Notes: generated by a model not told the origin, from the sequence alone. Counted from the stretch's first letter, positions 26,808 to 37,083 are shown. The stretch: DNA of 64,000 bases from Youngiibacter multivorans (GCF_017873395.1 NZ_JAGGKC010000004.1:1-64000); one strand, 5' to 3'. Made by a program: numbers and translations.

Positions 26808-27698
26808 ATGAAGATTGTAGTTGTCGGGAGCCTGAACATGGACTATATTTTGCAGGTTCCGCATATCCCCAAAGAGGGGGAGACCATACTTTCAACAGAA
26901 ACAGACACATCACTGGGAGGCAAGGGCCTGAACCAGGCCGTAGCAGCTGCCCGTTCAGGTGCTGAGGTTGCTATGGTAGGCGCCATCGGTGAGGATGAGG
27001 ATGGCAAAATCATGAAGGACCTTCTGGTGCAGGAAGGGATAAACCATGAAGGACTCGATAGACAACCGGGACCTTCAGGAAAAGCATATATCTCCATAGA
27101 TGCGAAGGGCCAGAACACAATCATCGTGTCTCCGGGAGCGAACTTCAAGCTTACCGAAGAATGGGTTGATGGGCACAGGGAAATTTTCAAGGATGCAAAG
27201 TATTGCATCCTGCAGATGGAGATACCGCTGCCAGTCATATATTCAGTACTTGAGCTGTGCCGAAAGATGGGGGTTGAGGCAATCTTCAATCCTGCGCCGG
27301 TGAATGCAGCCTTTGACAGAAGCCATCTGTCACTCGTTGACTATCTTGTGGTAAATGAGACAGAGCTTATGCTCCTGAGCGGAGGAGAAGAAGACCCGGA
27401 AAAGGCTATTTCAAAGCTTCGATCAGAAGGTGTTAGCAGCATAGTCTACACAATGGGGTCCAATGGGTCCAGATTCTGCAGCAAAGAGCTTGACATTACG
27501 ATACCTGCATACAAGGTCAAGGCAGTGGATACCACTGCAGCAGGTGATACCTTCATCGGGGCATTTGCCAGCAAGTTCGACGGCAGCAACCATGCCGAAG
27601 CAATGACCTTTGCCTCAAGGGCTGCAGCACTTGCAGTCACCAGGGAAGGCGCCATAGGCTCAATACCCAGGAAGGCAGAGGTTGATCTTATGGCCTGA
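26808..27698 (+). CDS. rbsK: Ribokinase (PfkB family)
   Basis: A 296-aa sugar kinase: VVVGSLNMDYILQVPHIPKEGE and GGKGLNQAVAAARSGA at the N-terminus, and the catalytic DTTAAGDTFIGAF signature near residue 245. It phosphorylates ribose released by the nucleoside hydrolases. The ATG at 26808 follows AAGGAGGT and is preferred to an in-frame ATG at 26721 that lacks a ribosome binding site. It is the last gene before a strong terminator. Confidence 0.9.
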   Translation: MKIVVVGSLNMDYILQVPHIPKEGETILSTETDTSLGGKGLNQAVAAARSGAEVAMVGAIGEDEDGKIMKDLLVQEGINHEGLDRQPGPSGKAYISIDAKGQNTIIVSPGANFKLTEEWVDGHREIFKDAKYCILQMEIPLPVIYSVLELCRKMGVEAIFNPAPVNAAFDRSHLSLVDYLVVNETELMLLSGGEEDPEKAISKLRSEGVSSIVYTMGSNGSRFCSKELDITIPAYKVKAVDTTAAGDTFIGAFASKFDGSNHAEAMTFASRAAALAVTREGAIGSIPRKAEVDLMA

Positions 27699-27733
27699 GC
27701 CTCAAGAGAAATACTGAAATTCTGCAACGATAG

Positions 27734-27778
27734 AAAAAGGACTTATTTTCGCTGAAAAGATGAAAATAAGTCCTTTTT
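27734..27778 (+). terminator. Strong rho-independent terminator
   Basis: A 17-bp perfect stem, AAAAAGGACTTATTTTC (27734-27750) with GAAAATAAGTCCTTTTT (27762-27778), runs into a T-run. It separates the nucleoside hydrolase/ribokinase unit from the glycyl radical enzyme gene. Confidence 0.88.
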
Positions 27779-27871
27779 TGTGCCATATGGCATATTTTTA
27801 TACTATCAGCAATTGTTATCATATAATCAATACAGCGGGGAATTGATAAGATAACCAATATGGAGGGAAAC

Positions 27872-29392
27872 ATGAAAAAAGATCTTGAAAAACTGATTCA
27901 GCAGGCACAGCAGATTGCTGCAAATTCCGCACTTACCCACGAGCAGGCTACAAACAGCCTGGCTTCACTTCCTGGACAGTTTGCGAACGTGCTCAACCTT
28001 CCTGAAGGATTCCAGGAAATGCTTGATGAGGGATTGCTCTGCAACCTGAGTGAAGGGTTTTTGCCATATGCCCCGAGATACATACTGCCTGACTACCAGA
28101 AGCTAATGGATGAAGGCTGCCAGTTCCTGAGACTGAAGCCACCTTCGACCCTTTCAGAAGCTATACTGACGCTCGAGATATTCTATCGCCACGTTCCTTC
28201 CGTAACCCATTATCCTGTATATCTTGGCAGGGTTGACAAGATGCTTGAGCCCTTCATCGACGGGGTAAGCGAAGAAGAGGCAAGGCGTGAGATAAGGAAC
28301 TTCCTGTTCTTCCTCTCGAGGAGCATTCCGGATTCGTACTGCCATATGAACATAGGGCCTGAGGAGACAAGGGCTGGCAAATACATACTGGATGCAGAGA
28401 TGAAGCTCCAGGAAGCTATCCCTTCGATTACCATGCTTTACGATGAAAAGGTGACCTCTGATGATTTCTCGGAGAAGGCACTCAGCTGCGCACAGCTTTG
28501 CGCAAAGCCAAGCTTTGCAAACTACAATGATTATCAGGAAGCCAATCCTTTCCCGATAGGTATCGCAAGCTGCTACAATGCACTGCCTATTGCAGGCGGA
28601 GCATTCACACTCTCAAGGGTGATGATCAGCAAGATAGTTGACAAGGTCAAGGATAGCAACGAATTCTTCGAGTTCCTGCCGAAGGCTGTAAACACACTTT
28701 GCACATTCATGGACGAGAAGATCAGATATCTTGTTGAGGACAGCCATTTCTTTACAACTAACTTCCTTGTTAAGGAAGGCTTCGTAAAGCTTGAGAACTT
28801 CACCGGTATGGTTGGAATAGTAGGATTGAACGAGTGCGTGAATACGCTCCTTGCAAAGGATGGAATTGCCGGAAGGTATGCACAGGGCAAGGAAGCTGAT
28901 GAGTTGTCACATAGGATACTTGCTGCAATGAACCAGCACCTCAATGAATTTGAATCAAAATATTGTGATGTAACAGGGAACCATTTCCTTCTTCATGCTC
29001 AGGTAGGAATCTCAACAGATGTAGGAATAACACCAGGAATACGTATAGCAATCGGCGAAGAGCCTGACCTTTATACCCACCTCAAGCATGAGGCCAAGTT
29101 CCAGAAGTATTTCCCTAGCGGAGTCGGTGACATATTCCCGTTTGATGAGGCCGCAAAGAACAACGTGGGTGCAATACTTGATATAGTTAAGGGCAGCTTT
29201 AACCAGGGAATGAGGTATTTCTCAACCTACACTGATACCTGCGACGTTGTCAGGGTAACAGGATATCTTGTAAAGAGGTCGGACATTGAGAAGCTTTCAA
29301 GGGGTGAGGCAGTAGGGCAGGCCAATGCCACCTGGGGTTACCTTGCATCCAAGAACCAGCATGCACTTGAACGGAAGGTAGAGTCCCTATGA
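27872..29392 (+). CDS. yjjI: YjjI-family glycyl radical enzyme
   Basis: A 506-aa protein of the YjjI (DUF3029) group of glycyl radical enzymes, whose substrate is not known. The C-terminal glycyl radical loop is VVRVTGYLV (radical Gly464), and the candidate thiyl cysteine is Cys322 in GLNECVN. At about 500 residues it is shorter than pyruvate formate-lyase, as is usual for YjjI. The start at 27872 follows GGAGGG. Its activase overlaps by four bases. In Escherichia coli yjjI-yjjW lies close to the deoCABD nucleoside genes; here it lies between nucleoside hydrolases plus ribokinase and a nucleoside importer, so a nucleoside- or pentose-derived substrate is a fair inference. Confidence 0.9.
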   Translation: MKKDLEKLIQQAQQIAANSALTHEQATNSLASLPGQFANVLNLPEGFQEMLDEGLLCNLSEGFLPYAPRYILPDYQKLMDEGCQFLRLKPPSTLSEAILTLEIFYRHVPSVTHYPVYLGRVDKMLEPFIDGVSEEEARREIRNFLFFLSRSIPDSYCHMNIGPEETRAGKYILDAEMKLQEAIPSITMLYDEKVTSDDFSEKALSCAQLCAKPSFANYNDYQEANPFPIGIASCYNALPIAGGAFTLSRVMISKIVDKVKDSNEFFEFLPKAVNTLCTFMDEKIRYLVEDSHFFTTNFLVKEGFVKLENFTGMVGIVGLNECVNTLLAKDGIAGRYAQGKEADELSHRILAAMNQHLNEFESKYCDVTGNHFLLHAQVGISTDVGITPGIRIAIGEEPDLYTHLKHEAKFQKYFPSGVGDIFPFDEAAKNNVGAILDIVKGSFNQGMRYFSTYTDTCDVVRVTGYLVKRSDIEKLSRGEAVGQANATWGYLASKNQHALERKVESL

Positions 29393-30228
29393 AAGCCCCG
29401 GTCAATCATATAATAGACTCAAGCTTCATAGACGGTCCTGGAAACAGGACTGTCATATTCTTCCAGGGATGCAATTTCAACTGCAAGTACTGCCATAATC
29501 CGGAGACCATAAACCTCTGCATACATTGCGGACAGTGCGTTCCTGGATGCCCTGAGGGAGCACTGGAGCTTGTGGATGGCAAGGTGGAGTGGGATGAAAA
29601 GAAGTGCGTTGATTGCGGAGCATGCTACAAGAACTGCCCTTACTCTGCGACGCCAAGGGTCAAGGAATCGACAGTGGAGGAGGTCATGGAGCGCTTAAAA
29701 GGCAACATGCCCTTCATCCGTGGGATCACAGTATCCGGAGGAGAGTGCTCTCTCCAAAGGGACTTCATAGTGGAGCTGTTCAGAGAGGCGAAGAAATTAG
29801 GATTGGGAACTCTTATGGACAGCAATGGGGGACTTCCCATAGCATTTGATAAAGAGCTCATGGAAGTTACAGACGGTGTGATGCTGGACATAAAGGGTAC
29901 TGATAAAGGCTTCCATCTGGAGCTTACCGGACGCAGTAATGACATAGTACTTAACAATGCCGTGGAGCTTGCAAGACTCAGGAAGCTCACTGAGATAAGG
30001 ACAGTGGTGCTGTCAGACAACCCATGCAGCCGCCAGACGGTGGTCAATGCAGGCAATATCCTGGAGCCATTCCTAAAGGACAGCAAGGTAACCTACAGAC
30101 TCATAAAATTCCGTCCAATTGGTGTCAGGGGTGAAGCTGAGCACTGGATGATGCCAAGCCAGGGACAGATGGAAGAGCTTAAATCGCTTGTGGAAGACAA
30201 GGGATTTGACAAAGTCATTATTACATAG
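29389..30228 (+). CDS. yjjW: YjjW-type glycyl radical enzyme activase (radical SAM)
   Basis: A 279-aa radical SAM protein with the cluster motif CNFNCKYC near residue 28, followed by a ferredoxin-like insert with two four-cysteine sets (CIHCGQCVPGCP and CVDCGACYKNCP) as in activating enzymes. The TVSGGECSLQ segment matches SAM binding. It abstracts hydrogen from Gly464 of the upstream enzyme. The ATG overlaps the yjjI stop, so production is coupled. Confidence 0.92.
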   Translation: MKAPVNHIIDSSFIDGPGNRTVIFFQGCNFNCKYCHNPETINLCIHCGQCVPGCPEGALELVDGKVEWDEKKCVDCGACYKNCPYSATPRVKESTVEEVMERLKGNMPFIRGITVSGGECSLQRDFIVELFREAKKLGLGTLMDSNGGLPIAFDKELMEVTDGVMLDIKGTDKGFHLELTGRSNDIVLNNAVELARLRKLTEIRTVVLSDNPCSRQTVVNAGNILEPFLKDSKVTYRLIKFRPIGVRGEAEHWMMPSQGQMEELKSLVEDKGFDKVIIT

Positions 30229-30294
30229 CACCTGATGGTACAATTCTGTTGATTAAATCAGGAAAGTTAGCGAATAATAGACCATAATAATCTG

Positions 30295-30338
30295 AGAGCA
30301 CTGTCATAGGTCACATGGCCTTTTGGCAGTGCTCTTTT
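30295..30338. terminator. Bidirectional terminator between yjjW and the Crp-type gene
   Basis: AGAGCACTGTC (30295-30305) pairs with GGCAGTGCTCT (30325-30335), one G-U pair, followed by TTTT; A-rich sequence lies on the left for the minus-strand gene. Confidence 0.7.
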
Positions 30339-30351
30339 CAGTCATTGGACA

Positions 30352-31074
30352 TTATGGCATCCCATGCTCTATTCTATAGTATTCATACTTCTCCGCTATC
30401 CTTTTGAATGATAAGCTGCTCACAACAATCTTTCCATGGCTTCTTTTTATGAGGCCTTCTTCCTCAAACTGTTCAAGGAGTCGATATAGCGTCCGGTTGC
30501 TGATGTTAAGAAGCTCGGCGATTTCGGTCTTGTTTGCTTCAATGATTAAAGGCAGAGGTTTTCCCGAGCTTTTCTCGAATAGGAATATCATAAGGTTCTC
30601 AGATGGAGTGTTCAGTGTAAGCTGGTCGTTTCTGTCAAGCATCCTGTCTGTGAACCTTGCCAGAAATGACAAGGCAGCCAGTGCAATCTTATGGTTGTTC
30701 CTGATTGCCTGAAGAAAGAAGGAAGGAGGTATTACTGCGCAGTAAGCGCTGGTTTCAGCCTGTAGAGTGACTCCATGCTCTCTGGTTCCGTTAAGTGCCT
30801 CATACAAGCCATATATCTGAGGAGCCTCTGAAATGCCGCTCCGTATGCTTACGCCACCCGGGCTGTATTTGAAGACAGAAACCTGACCCTCAATAAGTAC
30901 CATCAGCCTCTCAACTGGTGAGCCCATGTATGTGAGATATGCACCCTTTTCGAACCTGGCGAAATGGATGTTTTCGTTAGCAATGGAATTCATGAAGGCA
31001 TTGTCAGGGTTTACTGGAGTAGCTTTAGACATGACAGATTCAAGGAGCTTGGCCAGCTTTTCTTCATTTGTCAT
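30352..31074 (-). CDS. Crp/Fnr-family regulator
   Basis: A 240-aa protein with a cyclic-nucleotide-binding-type beta barrel (residues about 30-120) and a Crp winged helix near the end (TEIAELLNISNRTLYRLLEQFEEEGLI). It has no N-terminal cysteine cluster of the Fnr type, so it is unlikely to bind an Fe-S centre. It is divergent from the nucleoside ABC importer and convergent with yjjIW, so either may be its target. Strong AGGAGGT before the start. Confidence 0.85.
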   Translation of the reverse strand: MTNEEKLAKLLESVMSKATPVNPDNAFMNSIANENIHFARFEKGAYLTYMGSPVERLMVLIEGQVSVFKYSPGGVSIRSGISEAPQIYGLYEALNGTREHGVTLQAETSAYCAVIPPSFFLQAIRNNHKIALAALSFLARFTDRMLDRNDQLTLNTPSENLMIFLFEKSSGKPLPLIIEANKTEIAELLNISNRTLYRLLEQFEEEGLIKRSHGKIVVSSLSFKRIAEKYEYYRIEHGMP

Positions 31075-31524
31075 AGCAAATACCTCCTAATTGCATTTGG
31101 AATCCAAAATGTTACTGGAGCTTAAGGCGACTGTTAAAATTAGAGTATCACAAACCTATGGAGTTGACCATAAACTGGTAATTCTTGATGGTAGTATCAC
31201 CTGGTAATTAGCTATCTGAAATAATAAGTATGGTCTATACGCTATTGTCAATATTATAAGAATTAGACCATTACTATATTGGGTTATATATGCGTATTCC
31301 ATTATGGGTAGTTACAGGAGAACATGTTTAAATAATTTGGTCCAGTTAATATCATAGGTGAAATAATCGTTATAGCTGAGGGTGTTTGAAATAAAAAAGA
31401 AGCTAAAAAATTTTTAAATTTTATCATTGTTAATGTTTACATGTAAAACAAGCTGTGGTATATTTAACACAAGTTGTTAAACAAGTTACGAAACATGTAC
31501 AACAAACTATAGGGGGAATTAAAC
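31075..31524. promoter_or_regulatory. Divergent control region of Crp-type gene and nucleoside importer
   Basis: A 450-bp gap with several repeats: CTGGTAATT twice (31174-31182 and 31201-31209), an inverted pair ATGGTCTA (31230-31237) and TAGACCAT (31264-31271), and a perfect palindrome TTTACATGTAAA (31436-31447) about 80 bp before the importer start. These are candidate sites for the Crp-type protein and the GntR regulators; which protein binds which is unknown. Confidence 0.4.
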
Positions 31525-32622
31525 ATGAAGAAAACGATTGCCTTACTTGGTTCATTGCTGTTGTCTGCCACTATTTTCGCTGGATGCGGAAGTAAGGCTC
31601 CTACCACTCCTTCAGGCATAGAAGCTTCGAAGCCATCTGAATCACAGACTGCTGCCCCAAAGGACTTCAAGGTTGGCATTATATTTACAGAGGCAGGTCT
31701 TGGTGGCCAGTCATTTAATGACCTTGCATTCGAAGGTGTCAAGAAAGCTGCCACTGACCTTGGAATCACCTATGACTATGTCGAACCCAAGTCTGTTTCT
31801 GATGAAGCGATCGTACAGGAAGACATGGCCTCATCAGAGGAGTATGACATCATAATATGCGTCGGAGCTGAACAAATCGATGCGCTTAAGAAGGTAGCCG
31901 CAAACTATCCTGAGCAGAAATTCGCTCTTATCGATGCAAACCTTGAACTTCCGAATGTTGCCTGCTACACAAGCAAGGAGCAGGAAGGATCATTTATGGC
32001 AGGAGCACTCGCAGCACTCTTGAAGCAGGAGAAGGTTACAGACAAGGTTTCAGACGGAAATACCGTAGGTGTAATGGTTGGAGTCAACAATCCGCTTCTT
32101 AATAGATTTGTCGCTGGTTATACTGCAGGTGCGAAGTACATCAACCCTAAGCTTGAGGTGCTTGTTGACTATGTAGGTGGATTCGGAGATCCGACTACTG
32201 CAAAGAACATAGCGACTACATTCAACTCGAAGGGTGCTGACGTAATATTCCATGCTGCAGGAGCTTCAGGAATGGGACTCTTCCAGGCAGCCCAGGAAAA
32301 GGGCTTTGTTGCGATAGGCGTCAACCTCAACCAGAACGGAGTAGCTCCGGACAACATAGTCGCCAGCATGATGAAGAGGGTAGATTCCAGCGCATACCAT
32401 GCAATAGAATCTACTTTGAACGGGGAATTCAAAGCAGGACTAAAGGTCATGGGACTTGCTGACGATGGAGTAGGCCTGAATATGGAGGGAAGCAACATAA
32501 AGCTGCCCGAAAGTGTGACATCAAAGCTTGATGAGATCAAGGAGCTTGTAGTATCAGGAAAACTGGTTATACCAGCTAAAATCGAAGAGGTCAATTCATT
32601 CCTGGAATCGAATAAAAAATAA
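31525..32622 (+). CDS. BMP/PnrA-type nucleoside-binding lipoprotein
   Basis: A 365-aa protein with a lipoprotein signal peptide (lipobox FAGC near residues 17-20) and a BMP-family periplasmic-binding fold: VGIIFTEAGLGGQSFNDLAFEG, GAEQIDALKKVA and HAAGASGMGLFQA. This family binds purine and pyrimidine nucleosides and feeds the ABC importer encoded by the next three genes. The start follows AGGGGGAA. Confidence 0.9.
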   Translation: MKKTIALLGSLLLSATIFAGCGSKAPTTPSGIEASKPSESQTAAPKDFKVGIIFTEAGLGGQSFNDLAFEGVKKAATDLGITYDYVEPKSVSDEAIVQEDMASSEEYDIIICVGAEQIDALKKVAANYPEQKFALIDANLELPNVACYTSKEQEGSFMAGALAALLKQEKVTDKVSDGNTVGVMVGVNNPLLNRFVAGYTAGAKYINPKLEVLVDYVGGFGDPTTAKNIATTFNSKGADVIFHAAGASGMGLFQAAQEKGFVAIGVNLNQNGVAPDNIVASMMKRVDSSAYHAIESTLNGEFKAGLKVMGLADDGVGLNMEGSNIKLPESVTSKLDEIKELVVSGKLVIPAKIEEVNSFLESNKK

Positions 32623-32754
32623 TCGGACTATATTGATGGGCAGTTTGGGCTCCGGAGTGTTTTGCATGGCTGCAGAATATTTGCCGATATCCCTTACCGC
32701 CCTTTTCCATGTAAAGGGTGAAATACAAATAGAACCAAGAACGGAGGTAAACTC

Positions 32755-34260
32755 ATGCCAATAATTGATATGAGGCAGATAACAAAGCGTTTTCCGGGTG
32801 TTGTGGCAAACGACAAGGTGGATTTTCAGGTAGAAAAGCAGGAGATACATTGCCTACTGGGTGAGAACGGGTCCGGCAAGACAACGCTTATGAATGTGCT
32901 TTTCGGTCTGTACCATCCGGAAGAAGGGGAAATTTTCGTCAAGGGAGAAAAGGTTAGGATAAACAACCCGAATGACGCCTACAAGCTGGGAATAGGAATG
33001 GTGCACCAGCACTTCATGCTGGTAAACCAGATGACAGTGCTTGAGAACATCATACTTGGGAATGAGTGCGGAAACTTCTTCCTGGACAGGAAAGCAAGCG
33101 AGGATGCTGTCAGAGACCTCATAACAAGATTTAACTTCAAGCTCGACCTGAACCAGAAGATAGCTGACCTTTCTGTCGGAATGAAACAAAGGGTCGAAAT
33201 CGTAAAGACACTTTATCGCGGAGCTGACATAATCATCCTCGATGAGCCAACTGCAGTTCTTACACCCCAGGAAGTGGCGGACCTCTTTGTGATACTTCAT
33301 CAGTTGCGAAGGGAAGGTAAAACAATAATATTCATAACCCATAAGCTTAATGAGACCATGGAGATGTCTGACAGCGTGACAGTACTGAGGAAGGGTGTAA
33401 AGGTTGCCGACCTTAAGACCAGGGATGTGAATGAGAATGACCTTGCGGCGCACATGGTTGGCAGGCAGGTGGAGCATATAGTGAGTGATAGTGTGGACAG
33501 TTATGGTGAGGTTGTGCTATCAATCAAGGACCTGGTCCTCAATGACAAGACCAGAGTTCCTGTGAACCTACAGGTTCGGGCAGGTGAGATACTTGGAATT
33601 GCAGGAGTAGAAGGAAACGGACAGCAGGAACTCGAGGAACTGATAATAGGAACAATGCCGGTTAGTTCCGGAACCATAGAGATCAACGGAAAAGACATAA
33701 CCAGAAGACCTGTTGCTGACAGGAAGGATATGGGAATAGGATATATTCCTGCAGACAGGCACAAGAATGCAATCCTGAGCAATTTCTCGATTATTGAGAA
33801 TTACTTGTTGGGTTACCAGAAGGACAAGGAATATGTTAAAAATGGATTCATAGACTATAAGAAGCTTGAAAGTGACACAGACCGGCTTGTCAGGGAATTC
33901 AATGCTAAGGTTGCGGACATCGGTGACCCGATTTCATCGCTTTCCGGTGGTAACCAGCAGAAGATAGTCTTGAGCCGTGAGGTCAGCCATGACCCTGTCC
34001 TGGTAATCGCTGCGCAGCCTGTAAGAGGACTGGACATAGGCGCAATTGAGTTCATCCACAAGACGCTTCTAAGGCTCCGGGCGGAGAATAAGGCAATTCT
34101 GCTGATTTCAGCAGAGCTTTCTGAAGTCATGAACCTTTCTGACAGGATTGCAGTACTTTATGAGGGTCAGGTAAGCGCTGAATTTCCTAGAGGAAAGTAC
34201 AACCAAGAACAAATCGGACTGTTCATGGCAGGTAAAGCTGAGAAGGAGGTAGGAGCATGA
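32755..34260 (+). CDS. Nucleoside ABC transporter, double ATPase subunit
   Basis: A 501-aa protein with two ABC domains, as in sugar/nucleoside importers. Domain 1 has Walker A GENGSGKT, signature LSVGMKQ and LDEPT; domain 2 is degenerate at Walker A (VEGNGQQE) with LSGGNQQ and AAQPVRGLD. It energises the permeases that follow; the stop overlaps the next start (ATGA). An in-frame paralogue of NupA/YufO. Confidence 0.9.
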   Translation: MPIIDMRQITKRFPGVVANDKVDFQVEKQEIHCLLGENGSGKTTLMNVLFGLYHPEEGEIFVKGEKVRINNPNDAYKLGIGMVHQHFMLVNQMTVLENIILGNECGNFFLDRKASEDAVRDLITRFNFKLDLNQKIADLSVGMKQRVEIVKTLYRGADIIILDEPTAVLTPQEVADLFVILHQLRREGKTIIFITHKLNETMEMSDSVTVLRKGVKVADLKTRDVNENDLAAHMVGRQVEHIVSDSVDSYGEVVLSIKDLVLNDKTRVPVNLQVRAGEILGIAGVEGNGQQELEELIIGTMPVSSGTIEINGKDITRRPVADRKDMGIGYIPADRHKNAILSNFSIIENYLLGYQKDKEYVKNGFIDYKKLESDTDRLVREFNAKVADIGDPISSLSGGNQQKIVLSREVSHDPVLVIAAQPVRGLDIGAIEFIHKTLLRLRAENKAILLISAELSEVMNLSDRIAVLYEGQVSAEFPRGKYNQEQIGLFMAGKAEKEVGA

Positions 34261-35312
34261 GCGAAGCAACAAAAAAACGAGCGACAATAAAGGCGCTGTC
34301 TGCACTGGGCGATTTCGGGAATTCCCTTCTGAGTGTGGCAATAGCCGTCATAATCGGTGGCTTGATCATACTTGCTATCGGCGAAAATCCGATTGAAGCC
34401 TACACTGCACTGATAGAGGGTTCTCTGGGAAATGCGAGGAGCATAGCCAATACCTTCAGCAAGAGCATCCCGCTCGCTTTCACCGGACTGGCAGTAGCGA
34501 TGGCAAACAGGGGAGGTATGCTTAATATCGGTGCAGAGGGGCAGCTTCACGCAGGAGCAATGGCTACCGCACTTGTAGCTTTGGCTCTTCCTGGTTTGCC
34601 GGTTGTGATCCTTCTTCCTGTTTGCATAATCTCCGGAGTTGCAGCGGGTATGCTCGTTGGCTTCATACCTGGTTACTTCAAGGCAAAGAAGCAGACAAGC
34701 GAGGTCATTGTTGCTATCATGCTCAATTATATTGTGACGCTCTTCATGTCATTTCTGGTAAATGGACCATTCAAGGCAGAAGGCTCCGTTTCCCAGACCA
34801 ATGCCATATCTGAAGGACTGATGCTAAATAAGCTTATCGAAAATTCGCAACTTACAACTGCACTTTTCATACTGCTCGCTGTAGCTGCCGTCCAATACAT
34901 ATTCCTGTGGAAGAGTGCACCGGGCTTTCAGTTAAGAGCAGTCGGAAGCAATCCATCAGCTTCAGTTTCTGCAGGTATGAACTCAAAGAAACTCATGATC
35001 TTCTCAATGTCACTGAGCGGAGGGATTGCGGCTTTGGCAGGAGTAACTGAAGTTTTGGGCAAGTATGGCAGATATATCGAAGGGTTTTCCCCTTCATTCG
35101 GATTTACCGGAATCGCTGTAGCAATACTTGGTAGAAATCATCCTGGCGGTGTGCTTGTTACATCTCTCCTATTTGGAATACTTGATACAGGAGCATTGAG
35201 GATGGGAAGGGTTACCAACGTATCAGCAAACATAATCATAGTAATCCAGAGTCTTGTGATACTTCTGGTTTCTGCCCCCGAAATAGCAAAAATGATCCGA
35301 AGGAGGGGTTGA
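34257..35312 (+). CDS. Nucleoside ABC transporter permease 1
   Basis: A 351-aa membrane protein of the BPD_transp_2 family with about 9-10 helices and the motif RAVGSNPSASVSAGM facing the ATPase. It pairs with the next gene's product to form the channel, as in YufP/YufQ. It overlaps the ATPase gene by four bases. Confidence 0.9.
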   Translation: MSEATKKRATIKALSALGDFGNSLLSVAIAVIIGGLIILAIGENPIEAYTALIEGSLGNARSIANTFSKSIPLAFTGLAVAMANRGGMLNIGAEGQLHAGAMATALVALALPGLPVVILLPVCIISGVAAGMLVGFIPGYFKAKKQTSEVIVAIMLNYIVTLFMSFLVNGPFKAEGSVSQTNAISEGLMLNKLIENSQLTTALFILLAVAAVQYIFLWKSAPGFQLRAVGSNPSASVSAGMNSKKLMIFSMSLSGGIAALAGVTEVLGKYGRYIEGFSPSFGFTGIAVAILGRNHPGGVLVTSLLFGILDTGALRMGRVTNVSANIIIVIQSLVILLVSAPEIAKMIRRRG

Positions 35313-35316
35313 TGTA

Positions 35317-36222
35317 ATGGAATTATTTTCAAAGATGATAACATTGACACTGCAGCTTTCAGTTCCGATAGTCCTTGGTGCAATGTGCGGTACGATTGCA
35401 GAAAGGGGAGGAATAATACTTCTTGGTGTTGAGGGCCTTATGCTCCTTGGTGCCTTCACAGGAGTTCTCGGTTCACACATTACCGGGAGCGCGTACATAG
35501 GGTTCTTGTTTTCAGTTGCAGGTGGAGCTGCCTTCGGGTTCCTTTATACAGTTTTCTGTCTGAAATTCAAGGCACACCAGTCAGTTGTCGGAGTTGGTGT
35601 CAACATGTTTGCAAGTGGAATTACAGCAGTGCTTCTTAAGGTATTCTGGAACAGGGAAGGAATGAGCGACCCGGTTGCAACGATACCAAACGTAACAGTA
35701 CCGATAATTTCGGAAATTCCTGTGATTGGCATGTTGTTCAAGGACCAGTCTCCATACCTCTACATCATGGTGCTTATTGTAGCTGCTGTATGGGTAGTGT
35801 TTTATCGTACAAGAATTGGACTTAGGTACAGGGCAATCGGAGAGCAGCCATTTGCAGTACAGACGTCAGGAATAAATGTAAACAGGTACAGATATGTGGC
35901 AATGACTTTTGCAGGCATCGTCGCCGGAATAGGAGGATCATTCCTATCCTTATCCCAGAACAACCTGTTCGTAATTGACATGACAGCAGGAAGAGGTTTT
36001 ATGGGGCTTGCCGCCAACATCTTCGGAGGTTGGAACCCTATAGGCTCACTGCTTGCAGGAACTGTATTCGCAGTTGCCCAGGCAGTCAGGTTCTACGTGT
36101 CAGATCTTGGGGTACCAATCCAGTTCATTCAGATGCTGCCGTATGCAGTCACGCTGTTCATTCTTCTGTTTGTTGGAAAGAAGGCTAAAGGACCTGAAGC
36201 GCTGGGAAAACTTGTGAAGTAA
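35317..36222 (+). CDS. Nucleoside ABC transporter permease 2
   Basis: A 301-aa membrane protein of the same family as the upstream permease, with PIVLGAMCGTIAERGGIILLGVEG near the N-terminus and the coupling motif RAIGEQPFAVQTSGI. It starts five bases after the upstream stop, behind AAGGAGGGG. Confidence 0.9.
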   Translation: MELFSKMITLTLQLSVPIVLGAMCGTIAERGGIILLGVEGLMLLGAFTGVLGSHITGSAYIGFLFSVAGGAAFGFLYTVFCLKFKAHQSVVGVGVNMFASGITAVLLKVFWNREGMSDPVATIPNVTVPIISEIPVIGMLFKDQSPYLYIMVLIVAAVWVVFYRTRIGLRYRAIGEQPFAVQTSGINVNRYRYVAMTFAGIVAGIGGSFLSLSQNNLFVIDMTAGRGFMGLAANIFGGWNPIGSLLAGTVFAVAQAVRFYVSDLGVPIQFIQMLPYAVTLFILLFVGKKAKGPEALGKLVK

Positions 36223-36273
36223 TGATATTGACAGACAATATAAATATATAATAATTTATAATGGAGGAACACA

Positions 36274-37050
36274 ATGCAAGATAATACTAAAATGATGCAC
36301 ATAGCTCTTTCGAAAGACCAGGTAGGCAAGTACGCATTTATTCCCGGAAGCCCTGAACGGGTTCCAAGAATAGCTGCTTACCTTCGTGATTCGGAGAAAG
36401 TAGCACAGAACAGGGAGCATACCAGCTACAGAGGATATATAGGAGACACTCCTGTGATGGTGGTTTCAACAGGAATGGGAGGACCCTCAACTGCAATATG
36501 CGTTGAAGAACTGGTGAAGCTCGGAGTTACCACCTTCATAAGGATAGGCACCTGCGCATCAACTTCTTCACGTGTAGAGCGCGGTGACATCGTGATACCG
36601 AATGGTGCTGTAAGGATGGAAGGTACATCTTCACATTATCTTCCTCTTGAGTTCCCATCCGTGCCAGATTATTATCTTGTAAAGAAGATTGAAGAGGCAG
36701 CGGTAGAACTGGGATTCAGGTATAATGTAGGGGTCACTATAACAAAGGATTCCTTCTACACTCAGACTGAACCTGAGACTAAGCCAGTTGGTTACGAGCT
36801 TATCAATAAATGGAATGCCTATGAAAAGGGCGGGGCCACCAGCACGAGCATGGAGGAAGCACTTCTCTTCATTGCTGCAACCAGCTTAGGGGTCAGGGCA
36901 GCTTCAGCACTCGTTTCAGCAACTAACTACAAGAGCTATAACCAGGACAATTCTCTTTCACCGATTGAAATTGAGAAGAGGGCAATATTGACTGGTATAG
37001 AAGCCATGAGAAAGATTATTGAGGAAGACAAAAGAAAATCAAAAGAATGA
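36274..37050 (+). CDS. Uridine/purine nucleoside phosphorylase family protein
   Basis: A 258-aa phosphorylase with the opening PGSPERVPRIAAYL, STGMGGPSTAICVEEL and RIGTCASTS motifs of the uridine phosphorylase group (NP-I family). It cleaves a nucleoside with phosphate to base and sugar 1-phosphate. It belongs to the importer operon, so imported nucleosides have two fates here, phosphorolysis and hydrolysis. Confidence 0.88.
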   Translation: MQDNTKMMHIALSKDQVGKYAFIPGSPERVPRIAAYLRDSEKVAQNREHTSYRGYIGDTPVMVVSTGMGGPSTAICVEELVKLGVTTFIRIGTCASTSSRVERGDIVIPNGAVRMEGTSSHYLPLEFPSVPDYYLVKKIEEAAVELGFRYNVGVTITKDSFYTQTEPETKPVGYELINKWNAYEKGGATSTSMEEALLFIAATSLGVRAASALVSATNYKSYNQDNSLSPIEIEKRAILTGIEAMRKIIEEDKRKSKE

Positions 37051-37083
37051 CATAATCTAGAGCAAGATAAGGATGTGTTTGAT